DNA of 64,000 bases from Holophagaceae bacterium (GTDB lineage: Bacteria; Acidobacteriota; Holophagae; Holophagales; Holophagaceae): positions 1 to 64,000 of the forward strand of contig JAAXXS010000001.1 of assembly GCA_013334395.1 (NCBI GenBank), in the 5' to 3' direction. This document shows positions 8,055-17,412 of the stretch, piece by piece. The position numbers and the translations under genes were made by a program. The notes under the pieces were generated by a model. The model saw nothing but the letters and a program-made list of their open reading frames with translations. It did not search any database and was not told the DNA's origin. Each line of letters starts with the position of its first letter. Within the stretch, counting starts at the first letter, position 1.

Positions 8055-8303
8055 CTAGATTGTCCGCTCCTGACCGCGTCTCTGATGGGCCAGGGTCTGG
8101 GGGCGGCTCCGCCGGAAGCCGGCAGTCTTCCTTCGGGCGAGGGCTTCGACAAGGTCATAGGGGTCGAAGAAGACCTTGCCCCAGGCCTTCCACTCCCACC
8201 AGTCAGGGCCATACCGGACGACGATGAAGTTGCCGCTCAGCCAGAACCCTCCACCACTGGGGGTGCTTGCCGTCAGTTCCATGATGAGCTCTTCAGAGAC
8301 CAC
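8055..8303 (-). CDS. Small protein of unknown function, paralogue of the one at 6146-6406
   Basis: The GTG start at 8303 is preceded by GGGAGG six bases away; the product is 82 residues. Residues 12-50 carry TPSGGGFWLSG, a VVRYGPDWWEW stretch and FDPYDLVEALA, which align without large gaps to the 86-residue neighbour at 6146-6406. The C-terminal 30 residues are basic and unlike the paralogue. It stands between hisC and the hybrid kinase operon, with no obvious partner. The function is unknown. Confidence 0.65.
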   Translation of the reverse strand: MVSEELIMELTASTPSGGGFWLSGNFIVVRYGPDWWEWKAWGKVFFDPYDLVEALARRKTAGFRRSRPQTLAHQRRGQERTI

Positions 8304-8525
8304 AACCCACCTCCCAGGAGGCGTTCACGCCAAAGCCTCCGGTGGCAGACGGACGGTAGCTTGCGCTTGCCCGCCTCGATAGGCCAACCAGGGACCCGAC
8401 CTCAGGTGCCCTCAAGATACGTCAGGGGCCGCTGATCGCAAGCCGTAATGGATACAAAAGCAATTTATCATTGATATAAATCATTCGATTTAGACTCGCA
8501 TGGCCCCTTGGGATGACGTCTCCGC

Positions 8526-10937
8526 CTAGGCCGGGCGGGGCTGGATCTCATGGATGAGTGCCTGGAGGGCGGGCAGTTCGAAGGGTTTCTGGAGGAACCC
8601 CGAGGGGATCTGGTCGCCAAACTGCCAGGTGGCGTCCTGATGGCTGTAGCCGCTGATGAGCACCACCCGGACCCCGGGGTTGAGGTCGCGCAGGGCCCGG
8701 AAGGTATCCGCGCCGCTCAGCTCCGGCATGGTCAGGTCCAGCAGCACCCAGTCGATCTCCTCGGCATGCTCCAGGTAGAGGGCGATGGCCTCGGTGCCGT
8801 CGGCGGCCAGCAGGGTGCGGAACCCCAGAAAGGCCAGCATGGCCGCGGCAGCCTCCCGGACCAGATCATCGTCATCCACGATCAGGACAAGACAGGGCTC
8901 CCCGGGCGTGTGCCCGAGGCCGCCGGCACCTGCCAGGGCCTGGGGGGGCGCAGCCACAATCGAGGGGGGGGTGCTGCTGACCGGGAAGAGGATCCGGATG
9001 ATGGTCCCCTGGCCGGGATGGCTGTCGATCCTCAGGGCGCCATGGTGGCCCCGGACGATGCCAAGCACGGCGGACATGCCCAGGCCACGACCGGTGAACT
9101 TGGTCGTGAAGAAGGGATCGAAGAGCCGACTCAGGGTGTCCTGGTCCATGCCGGAGCCCGTGTCTTCCACCTCGATGAAGACGTAGCGGCCCGGGGCCGG
9201 CTTCTCGTCGAGGCGGCTGCCCGCGAGGTAGGCCTCGTCCGCATCCAGGACGCCCGTGGCGATCGATACCGTGCCGGGCTGCTGCCCGATGGCCTCGGAG
9301 GCGTTGGTGATGAGGTTCATCACCACCTGCTGGATCTGTCCCGGATCCGCGTGAGTGTGCGGCAGGCCTGCCGCCAGGTTGAGGTTCAGCGTGATGTTCC
9401 GGGAGAGTCCCACCCGGAACAGGTGCACGTTCTCCTCGACCACCGCGTTCAGGTCCAGGTCCTTCACGTCGAAGGTGCCCCGGCCCGAGAAGGCCAGCAT
9501 CTGGCGCACCAGGTCCGAAGCCCGGCGGTTCGCCTGCAGGCTCCGCTCCAGGAAGGGGCGGGCGGGCGAGTCACCGCCCTGGGTGTGCATGGCCAGCTCC
9601 AGGTTCGCCAGCATCGCCATGAGGAGGTTGTTGAAGTCATGGGCGATGCCCCCGGCCATGACGCCCAGGCTCTCCAGCTTCTGGGCGTGGAGCAGCCGTC
9701 GCTCGAGCTCCAGGCGGGTGGTCTCCCACTCCCGGTGATCGGTGATGTCGAGACAGGAGCCGATGTAGCCCACGAAGGCGCCCGTGGAGTCATGGCGGGG
9801 ATGGCCCTCGTCGATGACCCAGCGATACTCCGCGTCCTGGCGGCGAAGCCGATACTCCATCCGGAAGGTCTGGCGAGCCTCCCAGGCTGCGAGGTAGGTT
9901 CGCGCGCACCGCAGCAGATCCTCAGGGTGCACGACTGCCTGCAACCCGGACCGCAGCAGGTGATTGCTGCTGAGCCCCACAAAGGCCAGGAAGCGGTCGT
10001 TGAACCAGCTGAGGCGCTTGTCCGGCCCGGTGAGCCAGATCATGGCTGGCGAGCTGTTGGCCACGGACTCGAAGAGCATCTGGCTTTCCCGGAGGGCGGC
10101 CTTGGCCTGCTCGCGCTCGGTCTCGTCCTCCAGGCAGAGCAGGAACATGGTCCGGCCAGCGGCCTGGATCAGGGCCAGGGAGGCCCGGAAGGAGACGATG
10201 CGGAGCGTGCCTCGCTGGTGGACGGTGGTTCGGTAGCTCAGGCCGGTCTCGGGCTGCCCGGTCTCCAGGACGCGCCGGGCGGCCTGCTGCACCGCGCACT
10301 GGCTGCAGGTCAGCCCGCTGCCGCAGCCCTGGGGCTCAGCCATGGCCTGGACACAGCCGAGGGCATTGCCGAAGCCCAGGGATCTCAGCAGCGCCTCGGA
10401 GCGTCCGGTGTAGGCCTCGAAGGCCCGGTTGGTGTCGATGATCTGGAATCCGGTGTCCAGGCGGCACATCATCACCGGGGCGTTCTGGTAGATGGCCTCC
10501 ATCTCGAGCCGGTTGTGCTCAAGGGACTCCTGGGCGCGGCGATGGTCCTGCCGGGTCCGCCACTCGCGGAGTGCCCGATCCACGGAGTGGCGCAGCTCCT
10601 GGAAGGCCGCCTTGGACTTGACCAGGTAGTCCACGGCCCCGGCCCGCAGGACATCCACGGCCATCTGCTCGCTGCCGAAGCTGGTCATGACCAGGAAGGG
10701 GATCGGCACTCCCCCCGCCCAGCCCTGCAGCAGCTCCAGGGCCTGACCATCCGGGAGGTTCATGTCCACCAGCGCGAGATCGGGAAGCCCGGCGGCCAGC
10801 GCCACCCGGCAGGCAGCCAGGGTCTCCACGACCTCCACCTTGTAGACCGGGGAACTTCCCTCCAGAGCCCTGCTGATCGCCTCTGCATGGGCGGGATCGT
10901 CCTCGACCACGAGGACCCGGAGAGGGAGGGCGTCCAT
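8526..10937 (-). CDS. Hybrid sensor histidine kinase (REC-PAS-PAS-HisKA-HATPase-REC)
   Basis: The 803-residue protein is soluble, with no membrane segment. In order it has an N-terminal receiver (LRVLVVEDDPAHAEA, with the phospho-acceptor Asp in LVDMNLPDG), two PAS domains (about 165-290 and 300-415), a dimerisation domain with the phosphorylatable His in GGIAHDFNNLL, an ATPase domain (NLITNASEA, DTGSGM, GRGLGMSAV), and a C-terminal receiver (LIVDDDDLVREA, Asp in LLDLTMPELSG). It is the last gene of a three-gene operon: 17 bases separate it from the upstream receiver gene. I placed the start at ATG 10937, where the first receiver begins; the open frame runs further upstream but there overlaps the single-domain receiver. 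The signal sensed is unknown. Confidence 0.9.
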   Translation of the reverse strand: MDALPLRVLVVEDDPAHAEAISRALEGSSPVYKVEVVETLAACRVALAAGLPDLALVDMNLPDGQALELLQGWAGGVPIPFLVMTSFGSEQMAVDVLRAGAVDYLVKSKAAFQELRHSVDRALREWRTRQDHRRAQESLEHNRLEMEAIYQNAPVMMCRLDTGFQIIDTNRAFEAYTGRSEALLRSLGFGNALGCVQAMAEPQGCGSGLTCSQCAVQQAARRVLETGQPETGLSYRTTVHQRGTLRIVSFRASLALIQAAGRTMFLLCLEDETEREQAKAALRESQMLFESVANSSPAMIWLTGPDKRLSWFNDRFLAFVGLSSNHLLRSGLQAVVHPEDLLRCARTYLAAWEARQTFRMEYRLRRQDAEYRWVIDEGHPRHDSTGAFVGYIGSCLDITDHREWETTRLELERRLLHAQKLESLGVMAGGIAHDFNNLLMAMLANLELAMHTQGGDSPARPFLERSLQANRRASDLVRQMLAFSGRGTFDVKDLDLNAVVEENVHLFRVGLSRNITLNLNLAAGLPHTHADPGQIQQVVMNLITNASEAIGQQPGTVSIATGVLDADEAYLAGSRLDEKPAPGRYVFIEVEDTGSGMDQDTLSRLFDPFFTTKFTGRGLGMSAVLGIVRGHHGALRIDSHPGQGTIIRILFPVSSTPPSIVAAPPQALAGAGGLGHTPGEPCLVLIVDDDDLVREAAAAMLAFLGFRTLLAADGTEAIALYLEHAEEIDWVLLDLTMPELSGADTFRALRDLNPGVRVVLISGYSHQDATWQFGDQIPSGFLQKPFELPALQALIHEIQPRPA

Positions 10938-10954
10938 GGGCGGGGCTCTTCTCC

Positions 10955-11395
10955 TCAGTAGGGGTACTTGTTCCAGGCCAGCCAGTAGTAGCCGCAGGTA
11001 TCCATCAGTGAAAGGAACTGCGGGAAGTCGACGGGCTTGACCAGGTAGCTGTTGGCGTGGAACTCGTAGGCCTTGGCCATGTCCGCCTCGGCGGCAGAGG
11101 TGGTCAGGATCACCACCGGGATCGCGGCCAGGGCCGGATCCTGCTTGATGGCCTTCAGCACCTCGAGGCCGTCGACTTTTGGGAGGCGGAGATCCAGCAG
11201 GATGAGGCCGGGGCGGGGACTGGCCGCGGGATCGGTGTAGTCTCCCCGCTGGTAGAGGTAGTCGAGTGCTTCCTGCCCATCGGGCACGTGGATGAGCCGG
11301 TTGGCGAGCCGGAAGCCCTCGAAGTTCCGCCGGACGATCTCCGCGTGGGCGGGCTCGTCCTCCACCAGCAGGATCACAAAGGCATCGCCCCTCAT
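10955..11395 (-). CDS. Single-domain response regulator, Rcp1-like
   Basis: A CheY-type receiver of 146 residues: the acidic pair is in LLVEDEPAHAE, the phospho-acceptor Asp is in LLDLRLPKVDG, and the switch Thr and Lys follow in ILTTSAAE and LVKPVDF. The aromatic C-terminal tail (YYWLAWNKYPY) is typical of receivers that partner with phytochrome-class kinases. Its ATG overlaps the TGA of the upstream kinase gene (ATGA), which strongly implies they act together. The GGGAGG ribosome site lies within the end of the kinase gene. With no output domain, it probably relays phosphate or binds a protein target. Confidence 0.9.
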   Translation of the reverse strand: MRGDAFVILLVEDEPAHAEIVRRNFEGFRLANRLIHVPDGQEALDYLYQRGDYTDPAASPRPGLILLDLRLPKVDGLEVLKAIKQDPALAAIPVVILTTSAAEADMAKAYEFHANSYLVKPVDFPQFLSLMDTCGYYWLAWNKYPY

Positions 11396-13872
11396 CGCGC
11401 CTCCCCCGGTGCTTGTATCGCTTTCGGCAGGGTGAACAGGAAGCATGAACCCTGGCCCGCCCCATCGGACTCCACCCGGATGGTGCCCCCATGGACCTCC
11501 ACGATGCGCTTGATCAGGGCCAGGCCGAGGCCGGTGCCTTCGGTGCGCGCGTCGAGCTTCTCGAAGAGGCCGAAGACTTTCCCGTGGTAGCGGGGATCGA
11601 TGCCCTGGCCATTGTCCCTGATGAAGAACTGGGGAAGGTCGCAGGTCTGATCCACGCCGAGGTGGACCTTGGGGCTGGGCTGGTCGCCCATGTACTTCAC
11701 GGCGTTCTCCAGCAGGTTCTGCCAGACCTCCACCAGGCGGGGCCGATCGCCCAACAGCGGCAGGTCCACCGGGTCCACCGTCACCTCCACGCCGCGCAGG
11801 GTCAGGCTGCCCGCCACGGCCTCCAGCGCCTCCTTGACGAGGGCCTGGAAGCTTGTCCGGACCGGGGGGTTCACCACGCGGCCAACGCGGGAGACCTCCA
11901 GCAGGTCCCCCAGCAGCCGACTCATCTTCTCGGTCGCCCCGTGCATGTAGAGCAGGTCCTTCTTCACCCGCTCGGTTTCCTGCTTGGCCAGGTCGTCTTC
12001 CAGGTAGCCCAGGAAGGTCTTGACCGTGACCAGGGGGCTCTTCAGGTCGTGGGACACCAGGTAGGTGAAGCGCTCCATCTCTTCGTTCTTCTGGCGCAGC
12101 TCATCCTCCCGGGTCTTCCGCTCGGTGATGTCTTCGAACACGGTGGCGAACTGGCCCGGCCGGGGGGAGATCACCGAGATGCGGAAGTATCGCTCCAGGG
12201 GCGGGTAGTAGGTCTCGAAGGCATAGGGTTCGCCCCCCTGGGCCACCCGGGCGAATTCGTCCAGGTAGGGCGGGGGCTCCAGGCCATAGAGCTGGGAGCC
12301 CAGGCGGTTCCGGGTGGCGTCCAGGTCAAGTCCTGTGTGGCGCCGGTAGGCGGGATTGACGTCGAGCACCAGGTAGTCCAGCGGGCTGCCGATCTCATCC
12401 AGAACCAGCTCATGGAGGGCAACCCCTTCCGCGAGGTTTTCGAAGAGGGTCCGGAACTTCCGCTCGCTGAACTGGAGGTTGTCCAGGATCTTGTGGTGCT
12501 CGGTGAGGTCGTTGATGATGGCGAGTCCCACCCGAAGCCCCTGGCCCCGGTCCACGAGCTGCAGGTGGGTCTCCACCGGATAATCGGTGCCGTCCTTGCG
12601 GCGGTGGGTGAGCTCGATGACCAGGGTCTCCTGGTCACCCGCGGCGAGGGGGGCGAGGAGCTCCTTGAAGGTGGTGGGCGACTGCGTGGGCTTGACGTCG
12701 GTCATGCTCATGGTGAGCAGTTCCTCGCTGGAGTAGCCGAGGTTCCGCACGGCCCCGTCGTTGGCAAAGAGGATCCGCAGGGTGTCCGGATCGAAGAGGC
12801 AGATCTCACTCAGGCTCCGGGCCATGGCCTGGCGCAGCCAGGCCAGCTCCTGCTCCTGGGCGTAGCGCCCCTGGAAGTAGCGTGCCCGCTGGTGCCGCCA
12901 GAGCCCGGCGATCGTCACCCCGGTGCACAGCATCAACAGGGCCGCCAGCAGGAGCGTGCCAAGCAGCTGCTGCCGGAAGGGCTCATGGGCTTCGTCCTGG
13001 TCCATGCGGGACACCAGGAACCAGGGGGAGTCGGGCACGGGCCGAACATCCGCCAGGACCCGGTTGCCCCGGTAGTCCCGGCCCTCCACAACCCCGACCT
13101 TGCCCTTCACGGCCATGGCTGCGGGCAGGTCCTGCTGGTCCAGCGGAAACCGGAGCTTGAGCGCCGTATCCGCCTGGAACTTCAGCTGGTTCAGGTAGAG
13201 CACCTCCTGGCCATCCTGCTTGACCAGCAGGGTCTCGGCAGTCCGGGCTGGGGTCGGCCAGCGGCTGATGAAGGGGTAGAAATCCTGCGCGGGATCAATG
13301 CGCAGGGCGGCGATGCCGATCATCCGTTTCGGATCGCGGGGGTCGGGCACCGGAATGCGGATCGACAGGTAGACCCGCTGGTCCTCCTCATTTCGGTAGA
13401 AGTCTTGGAATAGTGGCCGCCCCTCGGCCATGGCGGCCCGGAAACCCCGGAGGACACCGGCATTGGTCGTGGGCAGGTCCGAGGGGATGCTCAGGAGTTG
13501 CCTCCCATCTCGATCCAGCAGCCGGATCCGGTCATAGACGCGCTGCTGCCAGATGGACTCGAGCCAGCTCTGCAAGAGCGCCCTGGCCTCCGGTTCTCCC
13601 TTCCCGGTCTGGGCGCGCTGGAAGAGCTCCGCGAAGGCCCGGTTCCGGCCCAGGGCCCAGGCATCGGCGATGCGCTCTTGTCGCCACTGGGCGATCTGGC
13701 GGGCCTTCAGCTCGCCGATCGAGGAGAGCTGCGCCTGGATCTTGGCCTGTTCCTGCCGTTGCTGGCGGCGAAGCGTCTCGAAGGTCGCCCCGGCGATGGC
13801 CAGCACGAGAAAGCCAGCCAGGACCAGCAGGCCGATGGGTTTCCGCCACTCGGGCCCGGGTTGCTCAGCCAT
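11392..13872 (-). CDS. Membrane sensor histidine kinase with periplasmic sensor and two PAS domains
   Basis: From ATG 13872 the product is 826 residues. A membrane helix (about 12-32) is followed by a 270-residue periplasmic sensor region, a second helix (about 305-328), two PAS domains (about 350-590), a HisKA domain with the phospho-His in YLVSHDLKSPL, and an ATPase domain with ENAVKYMG, DNGQGID and GTGLGLALIKRI. The SHDLKSPL form of the H-box is typical of kinases paired with Rcp-like receivers, which matches the overlapping downstream gene. The frame continues upstream of 13872, but the residues there do not look like a protein start. The ligand of the periplasmic domain is not evident. 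Confidence 0.88.
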   Translation of the reverse strand: MAEQPGPEWRKPIGLLVLAGFLVLAIAGATFETLRRQQRQEQAKIQAQLSSIGELKARQIAQWRQERIADAWALGRNRAFAELFQRAQTGKGEPEARALLQSWLESIWQQRVYDRIRLLDRDGRQLLSIPSDLPTTNAGVLRGFRAAMAEGRPLFQDFYRNEEDQRVYLSIRIPVPDPRDPKRMIGIAALRIDPAQDFYPFISRWPTPARTAETLLVKQDGQEVLYLNQLKFQADTALKLRFPLDQQDLPAAMAVKGKVGVVEGRDYRGNRVLADVRPVPDSPWFLVSRMDQDEAHEPFRQQLLGTLLLAALLMLCTGVTIAGLWRHQRARYFQGRYAQEQELAWLRQAMARSLSEICLFDPDTLRILFANDGAVRNLGYSSEELLTMSMTDVKPTQSPTTFKELLAPLAAGDQETLVIELTHRRKDGTDYPVETHLQLVDRGQGLRVGLAIINDLTEHHKILDNLQFSERKFRTLFENLAEGVALHELVLDEIGSPLDYLVLDVNPAYRRHTGLDLDATRNRLGSQLYGLEPPPYLDEFARVAQGGEPYAFETYYPPLERYFRISVISPRPGQFATVFEDITERKTREDELRQKNEEMERFTYLVSHDLKSPLVTVKTFLGYLEDDLAKQETERVKKDLLYMHGATEKMSRLLGDLLEVSRVGRVVNPPVRTSFQALVKEALEAVAGSLTLRGVEVTVDPVDLPLLGDRPRLVEVWQNLLENAVKYMGDQPSPKVHLGVDQTCDLPQFFIRDNGQGIDPRYHGKVFGLFEKLDARTEGTGLGLALIKRIVEVHGGTIRVESDGAGQGSCFLFTLPKAIQAPGEAR

Positions 13873-14199
13873 GGGGCTGCGCCTGTCTGCGAGCAGGAAG
13901 CGGCCCGGCCCTCCCTGTGGGCAACGCACGGCCAGGCTTGGAAAAGGAAAAGCTGAACATCTAGGGTTCCTATCGAACCCTCGGGAAAAAGCATGAATTT
14001 TCCAAACCCAATGGGTCCTGGGCCGGTCCTGCCAGCGGCCAGGCGCTCCGATGGCTGAGACCGTGCTGCTGCTGAGGGCTGACGCCAGGAGTGGCACAGG
14101 GCTCGTTCCGGCGGCCAGTTGGACCTTGCCGTTGACCTTGCCGGCCCTATGTTTTCAGCAGAGGCAATGCTGTCTGGCTCTATTCGCACTGGAGCTGCC
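13873..14199. other. Divergent intergenic region
   Basis: These 327 bases separate the membrane kinase (leftward) from the cytidylate-kinase-like gene (rightward). They hold a plausible plus-strand promoter (14126-14153) overlapping a tandem 10-base direct repeat, GACCTTGCCG, at 14122-14131 and 14134-14143. I see no gene and no terminator hairpin here. Confidence 0.5.
14126..14153 (+). promoter_or_regulatory. Candidate sigma-70 promoter for the cytidylate-kinase-like gene
   Basis: TTGCCG at 14126-14131 and TATGTT at 14148-14153 are separated by 16 bases, with the ATG 47 bases downstream of the -10 box. Two GACCTTGCCG copies with a 12-base period overlap the -35 side and could bind a regulator. 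The boxes are imperfect. Confidence 0.3.
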
Positions 14200-14925
14200 A
14201 TGACCAAGACCTTTGACGCCCTCATCCCCAGCATTGAGCACCGCGAGTCCGGCTGGATTCAGATCCGGGAGCGCCTCGCCCGGGACGCCCGGGAGGTCGT
14301 CCACCCCACCATCACCATCTCCCGCGAGTTCGGGTGCGAGGGGCACCCCCTGGCTCAGCGGCTGAAGGGACTGCTCGACGCGGCCTCGACGGAGCCCTGG
14401 CATGTCTTCGACAAGGCGCTCGTGGAGAAGGTAGGGGAGGATGAGAAGCTCTCGCGGCATATCCTCAGTCGCCTGGGCGACGAAAGCCATGCCGGAGACG
14501 TGCTCAAGACCCAGTTCGGCTTCCTCACCCATGACGAGGTCTATGCCAGCGTGGTCAAGCACCTGGTCGGCATCGCCCGGACCGGCTGCGCCATCATCGT
14601 CGGCCGCGGCGGCGCCGTGGCCTGCCAGGGGCTGTCGAACTGCTTCCACTTCCGCCTGGTGGGCAGCCCCGCCTTCCGGGCCGAGAACATCGCCCGGCGC
14701 CGGGGCCTGCCCCTGGCCGAGGCGGAGGAGCTGGTGCGGGTCCAGTCGAGGCTGCGGGAGAAGTTCATCAGCGATCACCTCCACGCGGACATCACGCTGC
14801 CCCGGTGGTATGACGCCGTCTTCAACAACGAACGCCAGGACGTGGACACCATCGCCCAGGCCTGCCTGCTCCTGGTGATGACCAGGTGGCCCGAGAAGAG
14901 CTTCTTCAAGCACCCGAAGGGCTAG
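14200..14925 (+). CDS. Cytidylate kinase-like family protein
   Basis: The 241-residue product belongs to the cytidylate-kinase-like group (Cytidylate_kin2 type). It has ITISREFGCEGHPLA near residues 45-60, in place of the canonical P-loop, and VGRGGAVAC near 137-146, with several conserved arginines (ENIARRRG). These proteins are P-loop kinase relatives of uncertain substrate and are distinct from housekeeping Cmk. ATG 14200 was chosen because the product then starts MTKTFDAL; the frame extends upstream without a ribosome site. The 3' end shares a CTAG tetranucleotide with the slipin gene, so both stop codons overlap in convergent orientation. Confidence 0.75.
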   Translation: MTKTFDALIPSIEHRESGWIQIRERLARDAREVVHPTITISREFGCEGHPLAQRLKGLLDAASTEPWHVFDKALVEKVGEDEKLSRHILSRLGDESHAGDVLKTQFGFLTHDEVYASVVKHLVGIARTGCAIIVGRGGAVACQGLSNCFHFRLVGSPAFRAENIARRRGLPLAEAEELVRVQSRLREKFISDHLHADITLPRWYDAVFNNERQDVDTIAQACLLLVMTRWPEKSFFKHPKG

Positions 14926-15686
14926 AGCTTCTGTAGGAAGGGGCGGAACAGCTCGCTGGGCAGCGGGATGAAGCTGGTGGTGTTGTGCTCGCTGGAGATC
15001 TCCACCATGGTCTGCAGGAAGCGTAGCTGCAGGGCGATGGGCTGCTCGGCGATCATGGCGGCGGCCTGCACCATCTTGGCCGCAGCCTGGAACTCGCCTT
15101 CGGCGTTGACGATCTTGGCGCGGCGCTCGCGCTCGGCCTCGGCCTGCTTGGCCATGGCGCGTTTCATGGAGTCCGGCAGCACCACATCACGGACTTCCAC
15201 CGAGGTCACCTTGATGCCCCATGGCTCCGTCTGGCGGTCGATGATCTCCTGCAGCTTCAGGTTGATGGTCTCCCGGTGGGACAGCAGCTCATCGAGCTCG
15301 GACTGCCCCAGCACACTGCGCAGGGTGGTCTGGGCGATCATGGCGGAGGCCTTCAGGAAGTTCTCGACCTTCACCACCGCGGCCTGGGGGTCCACCACGC
15401 GGAAATAGAGCACGGCGTCCACCGTGGCGGGCACGTTGTCGCGGGTCATGACCTCCTGCTTGGGCACGTCGATGGTGATGACGCGGAGATCCATCTTCAC
15501 CATGCGGTCGATGAAGGGGATCAGGAAGATCAGGCCCGGTCCCTTGGCGCCCTTGAGCTTGCCCCAGCGGAAGATCACGCCCCGCTCGTATTCGCGGAGG
15601 ATGCGCGCCATCTGGGGCAGGAGGATCAGGGCCAGCGCCAGGAGGATGATGAACCAGGGGCCGAGATGAAGCAGGAGTTCGTTCAT
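14922..15686 (-). CDS. Slipin (SPFH/band 7 family membrane protein)
   Basis: The 254-residue protein has one N-terminal membrane helix (residues 8-27), then the band-7 core beginning EYERGVIFRWGKL with the conserved segments DVPKQEVMTRDN and SVLGQSELDELLS, and an Ala/Glu-rich coiled coil (about 175-215). Bacterial slipins form oligomeric membrane scaffolds and are encoded next to NfeD-type proteases, which can cleave the slipin C-terminus. That pairing is seen here: the ATG overlaps the stop of the NfeD gene by four bases. The C-terminal hydrophobic segment (SFIPLPSELF) is a likely protease target by analogy with archaeal homologues. Confidence 0.9.
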   Translation of the reverse strand: MNELLLHLGPWFIILLALALILLPQMARILREYERGVIFRWGKLKGAKGPGLIFLIPFIDRMVKMDLRVITIDVPKQEVMTRDNVPATVDAVLYFRVVDPQAAVVKVENFLKASAMIAQTTLRSVLGQSELDELLSHRETINLKLQEIIDRQTEPWGIKVTSVEVRDVVLPDSMKRAMAKQAEAERERRAKIVNAEGEFQAAAKMVQAAAMIAEQPIALQLRFLQTMVEISSEHNTTSFIPLPSELFRPFLQKL

Positions 15687-17035
15687 GGCGTTTTCTCCTC
15701 AGAATCCGGGCAGGGCTGCACCTTCAGGGTCAGGCCTTCCCTGGCAACGATCAGCACCAGCTGCCCGGCCTGGATGGGGCTGGCGCTCACGGCCTTCCAG
15801 TATTCGCCCTCGAGAAACACCCGGCCGCCGCTGGCGTCAATGGCTTCGAGGGCGGGGACCTGTCGGCCCAGCAGGGTATCTGCGCCGGCCACGGATGGCA
15901 GCCGCTGGGCCCGGATGCCCGCTCCGGCCACGAAGATGAAGAACAGGGCCGTCACCACCGTGGCGGGCAGTACCCAGAGCAGCGACAGCCGCAGGAAGGG
16001 ATCGGTGCGGTCGAAGAGCATGAGGGTGCCCAGGAAGAACGCGACAATGCCCCCGGTGGTGAGCACCCCGTGGGTCGGCGCGAAGGCGTCGAAGATGAAC
16101 AGCGCGATGGCCACGCCGATGAGGGCCAGGCCCGTCACGTTCATGGGCAGCACCGAGGCCAGGTAGAGCAGCACCAGCAGGGAGATCACGCCCGCGACCC
16201 CGGGCAGGATGGCGCCGGGGCTGGTCATCTCGCCGATGACGCCATACATCACGATGAGCATCAGGATCAACATCACCTGGGGGTGGGCGATCACCTGGAA
16301 GACCTGCTCCCGGGTGGTCATGGGGATGACCGTCACTGTCGCCCCGGCGGTGGCCAGCTTCCGGCCGCCGACCTCCCGGCCATCGAGCTTCCGGAGCAGG
16401 TCCTCCCGGTTCTCGGCGATGAGATCCACCACATTGAGCTCCAGGGCCTTGTCGGCGGTGATGGCGGCGCTGTCCCGCACGGAGGCCCGGGCCCACTCCA
16501 GGTTGCGGTGGCGCTTGGCGGCGATGGCCTCGATGTAGCTGGAGGCGAAGTTCTCCAACTTCTGTTTCATGGTCTCGTCCAGCTTCTCCCCGCCGCCGCC
16601 TAGGGAGACGGGATGGGCCGCGCCGATGCTGGTGGAAGGCGCCATGGCCGCCACGTCCGCGGCCAGGGTGATGAAGCAGCCCGCGCTGCCCGCCCAGGCG
16701 CCCTGGGGTGCCACATAGACCACCGTGGGCACGGGCGAACGCAGGAAGCTCTGGATGATCTCCTTGGTGGAATCCAGGAGCCCACCCGGCGTGTCGAGTT
16801 CGATGATCAGGCACTGGGCGTTCTGACCCGCGGCCTCTCCGATGGCTCGGGCGAGGTAGCTGGCGGAGGCCGGGCCGATCGTGCCCTGGAGCCGGGCCAG
16901 GCAGACCTTGGGGCCGGGAGCGGGAGTGCCCCAGGCCGCCAGCAGGCAGAGCGCCAGGAGGGTGAGGCGGAGGAGCCATCGGATCAGACTCACCGAGGGT
17001 GCGGTGTGCCAGGCTCCTTCGCACCCAGTCCGCAT
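15683..17035 (-). CDS. nfeD: NfeD-family membrane serine protease
   Basis: This is a long-form NfeD of 450 residues. After a signal-like hydrophobic N-terminus comes a ClpP/SppA-like protease domain with IELDTPGGLLDST and the nucleophile region WAGSAGCFITLAAD. A Lys-rich helix, four or five membrane helices (about 245-375) and a C-terminal OB-fold (LLGRQVPALEAI) follow. The family partners with slipins, and the next gene is a slipin whose start overlaps this stop. ATG 17035 has a GAGG element close upstream; GTG 16993 would give a shorter leader just before the hydrophobic segment and is a reasonable alternative. Confidence 0.88.
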   Translation of the reverse strand: MRTGCEGAWHTAPSVSLIRWLLRLTLLALCLLAAWGTPAPGPKVCLARLQGTIGPASASYLARAIGEAAGQNAQCLIIELDTPGGLLDSTKEIIQSFLRSPVPTVVYVAPQGAWAGSAGCFITLAADVAAMAPSTSIGAAHPVSLGGGGEKLDETMKQKLENFASSYIEAIAAKRHRNLEWARASVRDSAAITADKALELNVVDLIAENREDLLRKLDGREVGGRKLATAGATVTVIPMTTREQVFQVIAHPQVMLILMLIVMYGVIGEMTSPGAILPGVAGVISLLVLLYLASVLPMNVTGLALIGVAIALFIFDAFAPTHGVLTTGGIVAFFLGTLMLFDRTDPFLRLSLLWVLPATVVTALFFIFVAGAGIRAQRLPSVAGADTLLGRQVPALEAIDASGGRVFLEGEYWKAVSASPIQAGQLVLIVAREGLTLKVQPCPDSEEKTP

Positions 17036-17086
17036 GGGGACCTCGCGGGGACAGCTTCAACGGATCAAGGTAATCCTGCCCCGGCT

Positions 17087-17392
17087 TCAGTCCAGGGCCT
17101 CCAGCCGCTGGGGCGGCAGCAGCAGGTAGCCGTTGTCCCAGAGGTGCATCTCAAGAAAGCCTATGACGGCGGAGGGACAGAAGAACTCGCCCAGGATGCC
17201 CAGCACCCGCACCACGGGCAGCCCGTAGGCGCGCAGCCAGCTCAGGGGGTCGAGCAGCTCGTCCTCGCTCACACAGAAATCCGCCGCATACAGCCGGGAG
17301 CTCATGTCCTTGGCCACGACCAGTTCGCCCAGAGCGAACAGGCGGATGGCTTCCTCGGAGTCGATGCAGGCCTCAGTCTCAGAGGAATTCAT
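17087..17392 (-). CDS. Acidic 101-residue protein of unknown function
   Basis: ATG 17392 has GGAG five bases upstream. The product is acidic at its start (SSETEACIDSEEA) and ends with a hydrophobic, aromatic-rich half (VVRVLGILGEFFCPS, FLEMHLWDNGYLLLPP). It has four scattered Cys/His positions but no recognisable metal motif. It lies 20 bases after the DUF5131-like gene on the same strand and 51 bases before nfeD. No family is recognised. Confidence 0.6.
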   Translation of the reverse strand: MNSSETEACIDSEEAIRLFALGELVVAKDMSSRLYAADFCVSEDELLDPLSWLRAYGLPVVRVLGILGEFFCPSAVIGFLEMHLWDNGYLLLPPQRLEALD

Positions 17393-17412
17393 GGTTTCTC
17401 CAGCGAGGGGCT

